NCBI GenBank assembly: GCA_028456385.1
Contig: JALNQF010000515.1
Coordinates: 1 to 25,249 of the forward strand
Direction: 5' to 3'
DNA length: 25,249 nucleotides
DNA from: Ophiosphaerella korrae
Lineage: Eukaryota > Ascomycota > Dothideomycetes > Pleosporales > Phaeosphaeriaceae
Position numbers and translations under genes: made by a program. The notes beneath the pieces were generated by a model. It searched no databases. It worked only from the letters and a program-made list of their open reading frames with translations, and was not told the origin of the DNA. Positions 10,170 to 20,500 of this stretch are shown here, one piece after another (positions within the stretch are counted from its first letter, which is position 1; each line of letters starts with the position of its first letter).

Positions 10170-11640
10170 ATATATTGTTAGCTAGACGTACTCTACGTCT
10201 CTTATACTAACTTATTTCTTACTTCCTTATAGTCCTTTAGAGGTAGTCGTAGTAGTCTCTTTATCTAGTATCTCTCTTTTAACTTAGGTTAATAGTACTA
10301 GAGGCTCTTCCCTTTCTAAATCTTCTATTAGTAGGTCTATTATATATACTATCTCTTTTAGCTACGCTTTTATTCTTTCTTTTATTGTAGCTACTCTATA
10401 TCTCTATTTTTATAAGAACTATACTACTCCCTATTTACTAGAAAGATATATATAGTAGTTGTTATTATAATAAAAGGTCTAGTAGAGTATTACGTATTGT
10501 ACTTCTTTACTCCTAGCTACTTCCCCCTAAGGTTTAGCCTGTGCTTGTAGTGCTTCCTTCTTTTTCTTAGTTGTTTTTACCTAAGTTTCTTTATCTTTCT
10601 TTTAGTCCTTACTTCTACAATCTTTTACAAAGTATCCTAGTTTCCCGCATTTATAATATACTATGTCTTTCTTTAACTTTAATTAGTAGTTCTTTATATA
10701 ATAGCCTAGTTTGCTATAGTTAAAGTACGTAAAGTCTTTGTTCTTTTTTCTCTTCTTATCCTTGTTTACGTTAAGGACTATAAGGTCTCCCTTGTTGTAA
10801 TTCTAGGTATAACCTCTATATTTATTCTTCTTCTATTCTCGAAGATTATCGTTAATTTAGATTACTTGTTATTTTAGGGCTTCTAGTATTTGTAGTTTCT
10901 CTATATAGATTATTTCGTATTAAATCTTAGAGTTTAGTCCTTATTTAAATTGTAATATTAGAGCTAATTTATTTTATTCTATGTTTTGTAATAGTTATTT
11001 AAACTATAATATATATTCTAGAATACTCTTACTTTGTAAAAGTCTTTTAAGTCTTTCTTTAGCTTATTAGGTAATATCTATATCCCTAAATACTACTCTT
11101 ATTTATTTAGTAAAGTATTTATAACTTCTAAAGATAGCTCTAGTTTTATCCTTCTAGGTTATTAGAGAGTATATCGTGTAGTTAGTCTAGTAAGGTTTAT
11201 ACTATCTTATTGCGTCTTCTTTAAGATACAGTCTAATATATATTACCTTCTTTTCTTCTATATTAAAGTATAGTACTTATATATCTATTTAGAGTTGTGC
11301 TAAGGCTATAAAAGGTCTTAATTTTTCCCTTATTCTATTAAACTTCTTAAGGATAGGTATCTTTAGTAGTTTCTTCGTCGCGCTTATCTCTAGCCTTTAG
11401 GTAATTAATTCTATTTAGTTCTAGCCTATAATAACAGCCTTTATCTATACTTTGTTTTATTTTGTATAGTCTTAAAGTTCCTTGTTTTATATTTCTAAAG
11501 TATTAATTACTATCTTTATATCCTCTTTTTTAGATATTAAGTTATTAATGCGATCTTTAATTATTTCCTATATAGTACTATTAGACTTCTAACTACTCTT
11601 AGGGGCTTTGCTTATTTTAGTTAAACTATCTACTATTATA
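10170..11640 (-). pseudogene. Element B gag with two CCHC zinc knuckles
   Basis: Minus-strand structural (capsid-nucleocapsid) gene. Motifs in coding order: KKFNRIREKLRPFIALAQL (about 11345-11288), AIFRSYKYFTK (about 11140-11105), LILQFKQGL-like sequence (about 10968-10942), LREWKKNK-like and NYNKGDLIVLNVNKDKKRKK (about 10805-10750). Two zinc knuckles follow: FNYSKLGYYIKN (about 10722-10690) and VYYKCGKLGYFVKDC (10655-10617). In the second knuckle the last two cysteines survive, while the first Cys and the His now read Tyr, the expected TG to TA and CA to TA changes. The region about 10600-10170 is a basic, acidic-patched tail. No start codon could be fixed. In-frame stops are frequent. Confidence 0.82.
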
Positions 11641-11697
11641 TTAGCTAGACTGTACGCTACTTACGCTTTGCTTCTCGTAATAACTAAATTAGTAAGG

Positions 11698-12140
11698 TAT
11701 AATAGGCCTCCTGTCGTCGACTATAGAAACCTATCTTAGGGGAGGTTAGTAGATTAGGAGGTAATAACAAGAGTTTGTATAGGGATCTATAATAACTATA
11801 AATAATAGGAGATATTTTGCAACTATCTCGTGTTAGCGTTCTATAGTTAATAGATTAAATTACTAATACTATCCTAATAATCCGCATCCTACTAACTATA
11901 TACCTAGGTTTCTTAGCTAGCTTCGTACTTTGTGTTTACTAAGATCGCGAATCGCGAATTTATTACGTACTTAGCTTCGTACTTTGTGTTTACTAAGATC
12001 GCGAATTACGAATTTATTACGTGTCCCTATTGTAGTTAGTTTCCTAATCTAGTTCGTTTCCCTATAGGTTATATGCGTTGTTATTATCTATAGTAGGGCT
12101 AATTGGTTTAAATTAGTTTTCTCTTGTTATAACTATAATA
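11698..12140 (-). repeat. Element B 5' LTR (right on the plus strand)
   Basis: 443 bp, from TATAATAGGCCTCC to ATAACTATAATA, collinear with 5103-5545 without indels. It keeps CG where the left copy has TA or CA in several places (for example GTCGTCGAC against GTTGTTAAC), so the two LTRs were mutated partly independently. It carries the 54-bp duplication. Followed by target duplication TATTA. Confidence 0.88.
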
Positions 12141-12145
12141 TATTA
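12141..12145 (+). repeat. Target-site duplication of B, right copy
   Basis: TATTA directly after B's right LTR, pairing with TAATA at 5098-5102. Element A's sequence resumes here with TATTATAGCTATATATA, matching B's interior near 10160. Confidence 0.8.
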
Positions 12146-13423
12146 TAGCTATATATATTTAACTAGGTATACTCTATACTTCTTATATTAATTTATTTCT
12201 TATGTCTACGTAGTTCTTTAGAGGAGACTGTAGTAGTCTCTTTATCTAGTACTTATCCTTTAGCCTAGATTAATAGAGTCTATAGCTCTTCCCTTTCTAG
12301 ATTTTCTACTAGTAAGTCTATTATATAAGCTATCTCTTTTAGCTACGCTTTTATTCTATCTTCTTTTATTATAGCTACTCTCTTATATTGTTATAGGAAC
12401 TATCTTACTCTCTCTTTACTAGAAAGATATATATTATAGTTATTATTATAATAATAGGTCTAATAGAGTATTTTATATTAAAATTCCTTACTCTTAGCTA
12501 CTTTCTCCTAAGGTTTAGCCTATACTTTTAGTGCTTCTTTTTTACCTTTAGTTATCTTTAACTAGGCTTCTTTATCTTTCTTAAGATCTTTACTTCTATA
12601 GTCTTTTATAAAGTATTCTAGTTTCCTATATTTATAATATACTATATCTTTCTTCTATTTTAAATAGTAGTTCTTTATATAGTAGCCTAGTTTACTATAA
12701 TTAAAGTATATAAAGTCTTTATTCTTTCTTTTCTTTTTATCCTTATTAGCGTTAAGAACTATAAGGTCTCCTTTGTTATAGTTCTAGGTGTAACCTCTAT
12801 ATTTATTTTTCTTCTATTCCTAGAGATTGTTGTTAATTTATACTACCTACTACTCTAAAGCTTCTAGTATTCTTAGTTTTTCTATATAAATTATTTTATA
12901 TCGTATTTTTGTTATAAGATGCGAGCTTAGGAATAAGTAGGAGATAATTATTAATTAAAGAGCTATCTAAGCTAAGCTACTTATATATAGTAGAGTAGCT
13001 CGAATAGCTTGTGTAGCTTGCTTACTACTATAGGCTTACTTGAATTGTATAGAGTAGAGCTCTAACTTACGATAATTTTCTAGTTTAGTCCTTGTTTAAA
13101 TTATAATATTAAAGATAGCTTATTCTATTCTATATTTTATAATTATTATTTAAACTATAATATATATTTAACAATACTTTTATTCTATATAAGCTTCTTA
13201 AGCCTTTCTTTAGCTTATTAGGTAATATCTATATTCTTAAATACTACTCTTATTTGTCTAGTAAAGTATTTATAACTTCTAAAGATAGCTCTTGTTTTAT
13301 CTTTCTAGTTTCTCTAAGCGTATATTATATAGTCTATCTAGTAAGGTTTAAACTATCTTATTATATCTCCTTTAAGGTATATTCTAATATATATTACTAT
13401 CTTATCTTCTCTATTTATAAAGG
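12146..13423 (-). pseudogene. Element A gag, right of the nested insertion, 5' truncated
   Basis: Continuation of A, homologous to B 10165-11270. It includes both zinc-knuckle positions (about 12590-12720), where all cysteine codons now read Tyr, and the capsid segment near 13050-13400. It contains a roughly 172-bp insertion absent from B (12901-13072). Homology to B stops at about 13415-13424, where the T unit begins, so the N-terminal gag and A's own 5' LTR are lost. Confidence 0.75.
12901..13072. mobile_element. Small MITE-like insertion in element A gag
   Basis: Present in A and absent from the collinear B sequence near 10920. The insert begins TCGTATTTTT and ends AACTTACGA. TCGTA and TACGA are inverted, and TA dinucleotides flank both sides (12899-12900 and 13073-13074), which could be a TA target duplication as in Tc1/mariner-type elements. 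It keeps several TG dinucleotides and short repeated AGCT motifs (TAGCTTGTGTAGCTTGC at 13004-13020), so it looks less mutated than its surroundings. The ends are uncertain by a few bases and the terminal repeats are short. It could instead be a deletion product or filler DNA. Confidence 0.5.
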
Positions 13424-13662
13424 AGTTATCCCTTATATCTTTTATTTTCGCACTAATATTAGTAAGTTTACAACTTACTAACATAGTAAACTTACTAACA
13501 TTATAAACTTACTAATATATTAGTAAGTTTACAACTTACTAATATCGCAAACTTACTAATATATTAGTAAGTTTACAACTTACTAATATTTAACTACCTT
13601 TCTACTTTTAGTTAGCGCTTAGTAGGCTACTAGGTATATATACCTAGTACTTACTTAGATAG
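13424..13662 (-). repeat. T unit, second copy (inverted relative to 1-224)
   Basis: Reverse complement of the left T unit: inner edge AGTTATCCCTTATATCTTTTATTTTCGCAC, subterminal TTAGTAAGTTT/AAACTTACTAA motifs, CTACCTTTCTACTTTTAGTTAGCGC-type conserved block (given here in part), and the outer tip palindrome CTAGGTATATATACCTAG with CTTACTTAGATAG as the last shared bases. With 1-224 it brackets the truncated element A. In this copy the TTAGTAAGTT motifs sit as facing pairs around ACAA spacers (for example 13459-13481), giving several small hairpins. Confidence 0.72.
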
Positions 13663-13936
13663 TGTTATAATACTAAGTAGTAGGTAAGCTATTATATTGT
13701 ATACAATTAGGCTAAGTAATACAGCGTAGTAGAATATATAACTATTTAGTAGTAAACGCTCTAGAGCGAACGCTCTAGAGTAAACGCTCTAGAATAAGCG
13801 CTCTAGAGCGAACGCTCTAGAGTAAGCGCTTAGGAATAAATACTAGATAGTAAGTATATAGGAACGTTAATAGACCTTTATAGACTATTATGTTTAATCT
13901 CTTTTTTACTTCTTATCTTAATAGAGTATTACGACT
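13663..13936 (+). repeat. Putative 5' LTR of element C
   Basis: Starts TGTTATAATACTAAG exactly where the T unit's shared sequence ends. It may finish near 13936 with GAGTATTACGACTA, which is roughly the inverted complement of the start, as LTR ends usually are. It carries a 14-bp satellite (13755-13838). No matching 3' LTR was found before 22560, so the call rests on the ends and on the position upstream of gag only. The 3' boundary is uncertain. Confidence 0.4.
13755..13838 (+). repeat. Six tandem 14-bp palindromic units
   Basis: Units start at 13755, 13769, 13783, 13797, 13811 and 13825. The consensus AACGCTCTAGAGCG contains the perfect 12-bp palindrome CGCTCTAGAGCG. Variants end GTA or ATA in place of GCG, and the sixth is degraded (AGCGCTTAGGAATA). 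CG dinucleotides are kept, unlike CA/TG. This is the densest short tandem array in the window. Confidence 0.92.
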
Positions 13937-14190
13937 AATACTTTAATTAGATTTTTATCTACCTATTAATACTTATATACTTTGTAATACTCTAATAAGA
14001 GCTAACTATTAATTAAGTTAAGTAACTAACTTGTTTATTAACCTCGCCTATCTTATAGAAGCTTACTTACCCTTATTACCTTTACTAGTTCTAAGGTCTT
14101 AATATATTAAACACTCTTAAGATAAGTAATACGTTAATAAATATAGACAACTAGCGTGTAGGAGTAACTTGTATAGCTACTTCTAAGGTT
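13937..14190 (+). other. Leader between the putative LTR of C and gag
   Basis: No recognisable gene. AT-rich sequence in which a primer-binding site would be expected just after the LTR. I could not match one, possibly because of mutation. Gag-like reading begins around 14190. Confidence 0.35.
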
Positions 14191-15050
14191 ACTAAGCTAG
14201 ACCTCTACTATAGAGAATAGAATAAGCTTAAGCTATAGATCTTACAACTCGATCTCTTCTTTAAGGTAGACTAAGTTTAGGACAAAAATAGAGCTATACT
14301 TGTATTATCCTATATAAGGGGTAAGGTAGAGAAATAGGTTACGCTATACCTTAAGAAATACCTTAATAATAATAATAGTAACTACAACAAGATATTTAAA
14401 GAATAGATTAAGTTTAAAGATAAAGTATAATAAGCCTTTCTACTAGCAAACAAGATAGTAGTAGTAGAGTGCGTAATATAGTAGCTACGACAAAACAAGG
14501 TAGTAGTAGACTACGCTAATAAGTTCTAAAGCTACGCGATATAAACAGAATAGAATAATAAGTTATTAATAAGGATATTTTAATAAAGACTTAAGAGTAA
14601 CGTTTAAAGCGGGCTAATACGCAGTAGAGCTACGATTAAGGCGTTAGAAGACCTAATAGAAGAAGTAATCTAAGTTAACAACTATATATACAAATATATA
14701 GTAGGAGCTAAGAACGTAAGAGTGCTACGCATAGAAAGTAAGAAGTACTAACTTAAGTATAAGTACTAATACAAGAACAACTAAGTTTAGGGTAGCTATA
14801 GACACTTTAGGCTAGACGAGATATACGTTAACAACGTAAACCTAGGAAAATAAGAATACTATTACTACAAGAACTACAAGGAAGTAGAAAGCTAAAAATA
14901 CTACAAGTATAGCAAAATAGGGTACCTAGCAAAGAATTACTAAGCGAAGAATAAGATTATATAATAAATTAATATACTTAAGTAGCGAGATAAAGATAGA
15001 GAGGAAGAATAGGAAGTAATCTCTAAAGGAAGCTAGGAGAAGAGAGATTA
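14191..15050 (+). pseudogene. Element C gag with one CCHC zinc knuckle (degraded)
   Basis: Plus strand, frame of 14194. The capsid-like reading includes KLDLYYRE, LQLDLFFKVD, ILVLSYIRGKVEK (about 14300-14336), YLKKYLNNNNSNYNKIFKE (about 14347-14403), VVDYANKF (about 14505-14528) and IKALEDLIEEVI (about 14638-14673). The pattern is the usual one for fungal Gypsy gag. The zinc knuckle lies at 14899-14940 and reads YYKYSKIGYLAKNY. The spacing C-X2-C-X4-H-X4-C is exact, with every Cys and the His turned to Tyr by TG to TA and CA to TA. Stops are frequent, mostly TAA/TAG for Gln or Trp. No start codon is identified. Confidence 0.82.
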
Positions 15051-16029
15051 CAAGACTACAAACCTCTAGTAGTAAGATATAAGTAAGAGATATAACTACT
15101 ATAAGATTACTATATAACTAATAAACCTTATAATAAATAATAAGGTAGAAGCTATAAAAATACTACTAGGAATGCAAAGCTACGTAAAGAGGTATTAGCT
15201 AAAGTAGAAATAAGCTAAGATAGATACTTTAGAATACCTTTAGCTATACTAAAGAAGGGTAGGGTATAGGCGTAAGACGACGCTATATCTAGGAAGGCGA
15301 GTATATATAGCCTAGAACAAGAATAGAAAGGAAAACTAAAAGCTTAAGACCTCTAAATACAAAATAGCACCTAGAACACTAAAGCTAAGGTAAGAGAACG
15401 CTAAGGTACAAGATAGATTTATAAAAGAAATCTAGAGACTAGTAGATAGCTACTACTTAGTAAAAGAATAGTAAGATAAAGAACACTAGATACGCGAAGG
15501 TAAACCTAACAATACAAATCGTTATATATAAACAATAATTAGGCGCTAATTATTATAGAGCTAGTATTAATACAAGAACTATAATACTAGCTATACCTAC
15601 GTAACTTAAACTATCTACTACTATTATAGATAAGATGTTACTATAACAACTACCTTACCTATTATTCTAATAAGATAGGATCTAGATATTTCCCTTATAG
15701 GAGATTAAGATATAAATAGAAGTAAGAAGAGTATATAAACAATAAATATAAACAACACTTATAAGATAAGTAGGAAGCTAAGTACTTTCTAGGTATAACT
15801 AAAAAAGAAGTAAATACGAGTAAGATACTTGTAAACAACTAATATATTAATCTAATCTAGCAAACCTATATACTTAAGAAGTACAAATAATATAGAGAGA
15901 TTAAGATACTCTAAGGATTTTAGTAAAGGATAAATAAAGATTACAAGATTAAGTCTTTTTTAAGTAAATAGCTAACGCTAGATATATATCTAGAAGCTAT
16001 AACGCTATTAATACTAAAAGACTTATTAA
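15051..16029 (+). pseudogene. Element C gag tail / linker upstream of the first protease
   Basis: About 1 kb with no catalytic motif that I recognise. It is unusually A-rich on the plus strand and keeps many CA dinucleotides while TG is nearly absent. Short readings such as NNYLTYYSNKIGSRYFP (about 15638-15690) resemble the linker that many fungal Gypsy elements carry between the zinc knuckle and the protease. It probably belongs to the same gag-protease ORF remnant. Confidence 0.45.
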
Positions 16030-16420
16030 ACTCCTAGTAAAGATAAGAGGAGAAGGAATAAAGGTATTAGTAGATTTAGGGTTATTTACAAACCTAATTA
16101 TACCTAAAGTAGTAGAATAAGCAGGACTTAAACTATAAGTAAAGAAGATACTATATCTAATCTATATCGCGAATAGATAACTAATACTAGGAAACCTAAT
16201 AGTTAGTAATAAAGTAACTATAGAGATTATTATTTAAGGATATAGTATAAGGATTACCCTAGACGTATTAGTTTTAGCTAACAAAGACGTTATACTAGGA
16301 CTCCTATAGCTACGAGAGTTTAATCTTAGAGTTAATTAGAAAAACTAGAACCTCTTGTTTAACAACTACAAAGACGCACGTAGATCTAAGCCTACGTATT
16401 AGTAGTATTTAATAGTAGAT
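16030..16420 (+). pseudogene. First aspartyl-protease domain in block C
   Basis: Plus strand, frame of 16064. VLVDLGLFTNLIIPKVVE starts at 16064, with the catalytic Asp at 16073-16075. The expected Ser after Asp reads TTA (TCA with CA to TA). It continues with LILGNLIVSNKVTIEIII and LDVLVLANKDVILGLL (about 16259-16306), the second half of a retropepsin fold. This frame differs from both gag (14194) and the downstream pol (17625). A second protease-like motif occurs at 17625, so this domain may come from a different element or an earlier copy. The RT expected directly after it is not there. Confidence 0.7.
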
Positions 16421-17589
16421 AAGAAGGTACTATATAAAATAGTAGCTTTAATAGCAACTTATTAAGAGAGAATAAGTACGATTACTTTATTACTAATAGA
16501 AAAAAATACATTAGCTTATAAACCTAAGCTAACGTTATTATATACTACTATATAAGATTAGCTTACTTATACCTTACTATCTTAAATAGTGTTACCTACT
16601 TATACTAAGAAGAATTTATATATTTCTTTATACTTTTTTACTAATTTAGTAATATAAACGTAGTAGGATTAGGAGAAGTACGTTATAAAACCCTAGAAAT
16701 AGCTAAATTTAGACTAGATTAACTAATCTACAAAACTACCTAGTTAGTATAAGCTAAATTCCTCTCTAAATTTAATAATATTAGCCTTAAACTATAATAG
16801 AACCTATAGCTATATAATATCTACCTTTAAAAAAAGCTATAACCCTAGCTTAAAGAAGCTACTAGTACTACCCCTAGTATCTATAATAGCCCCGCTAATT
16901 TTTAAAAGATAATCTTAATATTAGAAAATAAAGTAAATAATTACAACTTAGATATAAGCCCTAAGTAAACCTAGCTTTATACTCTAGCGCTTATAAGAGC
17001 TAAACTAAGAGTGTAGATATAAAACTTTAAGGAAGAACTAGCTATAACCCTATAAGAACTAAAATACTATTAACTATAACTAGAAAGCGTATTTAGAGGA
17101 ATACACCTAACTAGTAAAAAGACTACTATAATTAAAACTAAGAACTCTAAAATAATTTTATACTAGGGCTATAAAAAGATAGGTATTAGGAAGCTAGACT
17201 ATACTACTTATAAATAAACAAAAGCTACTAGATCTAAAATACTTACTAACGCTATAAACTACTATATAGCTACCTATATAGTAATAGACTCTAAAACAAA
17301 TATAGAAATAGAGGACTAATTCTTTAAATATAACCCCTAACTAGACATAGAGCTAGAACTAGAGCTTAACTTAGACTAGGATTTAGAAAACAACGTTCTT
17401 TAGGCCTAAAGCCTTAACCTAGGGATTACACGAACTAGAAGAGCGCAATTAACTACTAAAGTATAACTCTTAGTATAGCTATATCCTATACACTTACTTG
17501 TAGAATATAGATAGTCTAGTACAAGAAACTACTAACTAATCTAATAGAAGCTAAGCTAAACTAATTCTTATTTACTAGCTTCTTAGGTA
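16421..17589 (+). other. Unassigned kilobase between the two protease motifs
   Basis: No conserved retroelement domain recognised on either strand. Plus-strand readings such as LDIELELELNL (about 17341-17373) are acidic. The sequence has the same CA/TG depletion as its neighbours, so it behaves as repeat DNA. It could be a divergent gag-like region belonging to the downstream pol, or a junction between two elements. Confidence 0.35.
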
Positions 17590-20500
17590 AAGACCTTATA
17601 GTACTCTATATAGCTAGAACCCTAGCTAATAATAGAGCTAACGTAAACTTTATTTAACAAAAATTTACCTAGAAGACTATAAAATTATAAACTATCTAGC
17701 TACTTTAACTTATTATCTACAAAAGATATAATAGTTTTTTATCTAAGTCTATTATATATTAAGTTAAGTTCTACTTACAAGTAGGCGCGTATATTAAATA
17801 GACTTCTACCTATATTATTAAAAACGTAGGCTAATTTAACCTTATTCTAGGATTTTTATAGTGTAAGGCCTATACTATTAAACTTAACTACTACTATAGA
17901 ACGTTATTATTTCTTAATACTTACTACTAATAGTACTACTAGACAACTAATAAAATCCCCTTAGTAGTATACTATAGTGTACCTAGATATTACTCTACTA
18001 TAGCCTTAAAGAAGCTAGCGCTTAAACTATTATCTACCCCTATAGGGCCTCTAAGTAGGCACCCTAATAGGTATAAATAGAACTTGTTAATAGATATTTA
18101 AACTATTAGTTATTATATAATTAAAGCCTTTACTAGAAGAAGTAGATATACGCTTATAGTACTTACTTTAGATAAAATACTACTACTAGTATACTACTAT
18201 AAAGTAGCTAGAGAAGTAGATTACGTATAATTTTATAAACTACTACCTATAGTAGAGCTTAAAGATATTCTATCTATAGAACTACTCTAACTATATTAAG
18301 ACCTAATACTCTATTTTAATAAGAAAGCTACTAAGGAACTTCTCTCTTATAGGCTATACGACCTAGAAATTACCTTTAAACCTAGCGTAAAAATTCTAGA
18401 CGCTAAACCTTACCTCTTTACTAGAAAATAAGACAAAGTAATCTAGAAATATATCTAAGAAATAGAAGGTAAGGGCTTTATTAGCAAATATAGCTCCTTA
18501 GCTAAGAATAACCTACTAATTATAGCTAAACTAGATAGTAGCTTATAAGTCTATATAGACTACTACAAGCTAAACAAATCTACTATTAAAGACTAGTACC
18601 CTATTCTATTCTTTAGGGAAATACTAGCTTACCTAAATAAGGTAAAGATATTCTCTAAATTTAACGTAATATACGCCTTTTACTACTTACGTATTACCTT
18701 AAATTTAGAATAGCTAACTCCTTTTGTTACCTACTTTAGTATATATACTTATAAGGTAGTACCCTTTAGCTTTACTAACGTACTAGCTACTTTCTAGCGC
18801 GCTATTAACTTAGCCCTACTAGAATATTTAAACGACTTCTACACTATATATATAGATAACATCCTAATATACTCTAATAATAAAATAGACTATATCTAGT
18901 ACGTTTGTAAAGTGCTTATATAACTAAAAAAGTAAGGCTTCTATATAGACCCTAAAAAATCTAGCCTCTACGCTACCTTAGTTAAGTTTTTAGGTATAAT
19001 TATCTCTAACAAAAGAATTATAATAGATCCCTCTAAAGTTAAAGCTATCTAGGAGTAAGAAATACTAAAGACTACTAAAGAAGTCCTAGCCTTTCTAGGC
19101 TATACTAGATTTCTCTAGCGCTTTATTAAAGATTACTTAAGCCTCGCCTTACTACTTACTAAGTTAATTAAGTCTAAGGTTATTACTAAACCTACTAAAA
19201 GAGATAGGCTACCCCTTTAAAAGACTTAGTACAAGCCTTTTATAATTACTTAAGAATATATAGACGCTTTTAATAAACTAAAAGCTACTTTCTAGCTAGG
19301 TATAGTCTTGCTTTACTTTAACCCCTTAAAACTAATCTATATCTAAACTAACGCTTCTAGGTAGGCCTTAGGTAAAATAATAAGCTAACTAAACTAAGAT
19401 AAAATCTAATAGCTAGTTAGCTTCTTTTTAAAAAAATACACTCTAGTAGAATATAATTACAATATCTACAACCTAGAACTTATAGCTATAATCTAAGTAT
19501 TTAAAGAATAGAAACTATAGCTTATAGGTAGTCTATATATAATCCGCGTTATAATAGACTACTATAATTTAGAAACTTTTATAATAACTAAAAAGCTTAA
19601 TTACTACTAGGCCTACTAGTTATTATTCCTATCCTAATTCGATTTCTATATTAAATACGTACCTAGTAATATAAACAAGGTTATAGACGCCTTAAGCTAC
19701 TAACTATAAAATCGCCCTATAGATAATTCTAATCTACGAGTATTAGGAGCTAACTAAATTATCTTAAGCCCTTAAGTCTTAGCCCTAGGCGTAAAACCTA
19801 CGCTAGATATAGTAATTTACGCTCTAAGCCTTATAGACCTATAAAAGCTAGATAGATTTATACTAAAATAAGCTACTATAGTATACGCCTACCTTCGCTA
19901 TATTGTAGGAATAAAACCTATATTAGTAAACTTACTAGAGGATTTTCTACTACTTTATAATAGAGAACTAGACCTAGAACTCCTACTATATATTATTAAC
20001 TTACGCCTAATAGAAGAATTACTAGATATAGCGTACTTAGAAGACTACGTAGCCTAAGCTATATTTACTACTATAGATAGTAGATAATAAAAACTATTAA
20101 AAGCCTTCTATAAAGTAGGATACTACTTCTTATACGCTAATATTAGCTCTACTAGGTTAGAGAAAGAAAAGCGCTTTTAGGTTAATAAAACGCGTCTATA
20201 CATCCCTTTAAACGCCTATCTACGCTACTAAATCTTTAATTTATACTATAACTATTAGTTAGTAGGCTATAAAAGACCCTATAGTACGCTATATCTAATA
20301 TATAAGCGCTATTATTAGCTTAAGATACTTTAAGCTATTAAGTAATTTTATAATATATACCTAATCTACTACTATATAAAGAACTTACGAGATAGTAAAC
20401 TTAGTTACCTCTAACCTATACTAATTCCCTACGTACTCTAGACTAATATCTTAGTAGACTACATCTAAGCCTTACTAACTAGTAAAAACGGCGGCTAGAT

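Larger units (their letters stand above)
5103..12140 (-). mobile_element. Element B: full-length nested Ty3/Gypsy chromovirus
   Basis: A 7038-bp minus-strand element with two LTRs of exactly 443 bp, inserted into A with a 5-bp target duplication. Internal order on the plus strand is: 3' LTR, antisense Zn2Cys6-like ORF, pol (chromodomain, integrase, RNase H, RT, protease read from left to right), linker, gag with two zinc knuckles, 5' LTR. The order PR-RT-RH-IN-chromodomain on the coding strand defines a Gypsy chromovirus. It is RIP-mutated and dead but less so than A: the RT YLDD, one near-complete zinc knuckle and some TG dinucleotides survive. Confidence 0.92.
225..13423 (-). mobile_element. 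Element A: RIP-degraded Ty3/Gypsy chromovirus, truncated both ends, interrupted by B
   Basis: A minus-strand Gypsy element of the same family as B, split by B at 5102/12141. From left to right on the plus strand it has a partial 3' LTR (about 229-516), an antisense ORF relic (about 613-1200), pol (about 1160-5097) and gag (about 12146-13423). From 516 to 4380 it aligns with B 5545-9409 at a constant offset of 5029 nt, so there is no net indel. The outer part of its 3' LTR is missing where it meets the left T unit. Its gag N-terminus and 5' LTR are missing where it meets the right T unit near 13415-13424. It is more heavily mutated than B (for instance RT YLDN), as expected for the older host of the nested insertion. 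Confidence 0.85.

Noticed and set aside
13254..13481. A 75-codon plus-strand ORF running into the T unit
   Set aside because: It starts inside the antisense strand of A's gag and ends in the T-unit repeats. Hydrophobic Tyr/Ile/Phe-rich content comes from TA-rich DNA. There is no family resemblance and no conserved partner.
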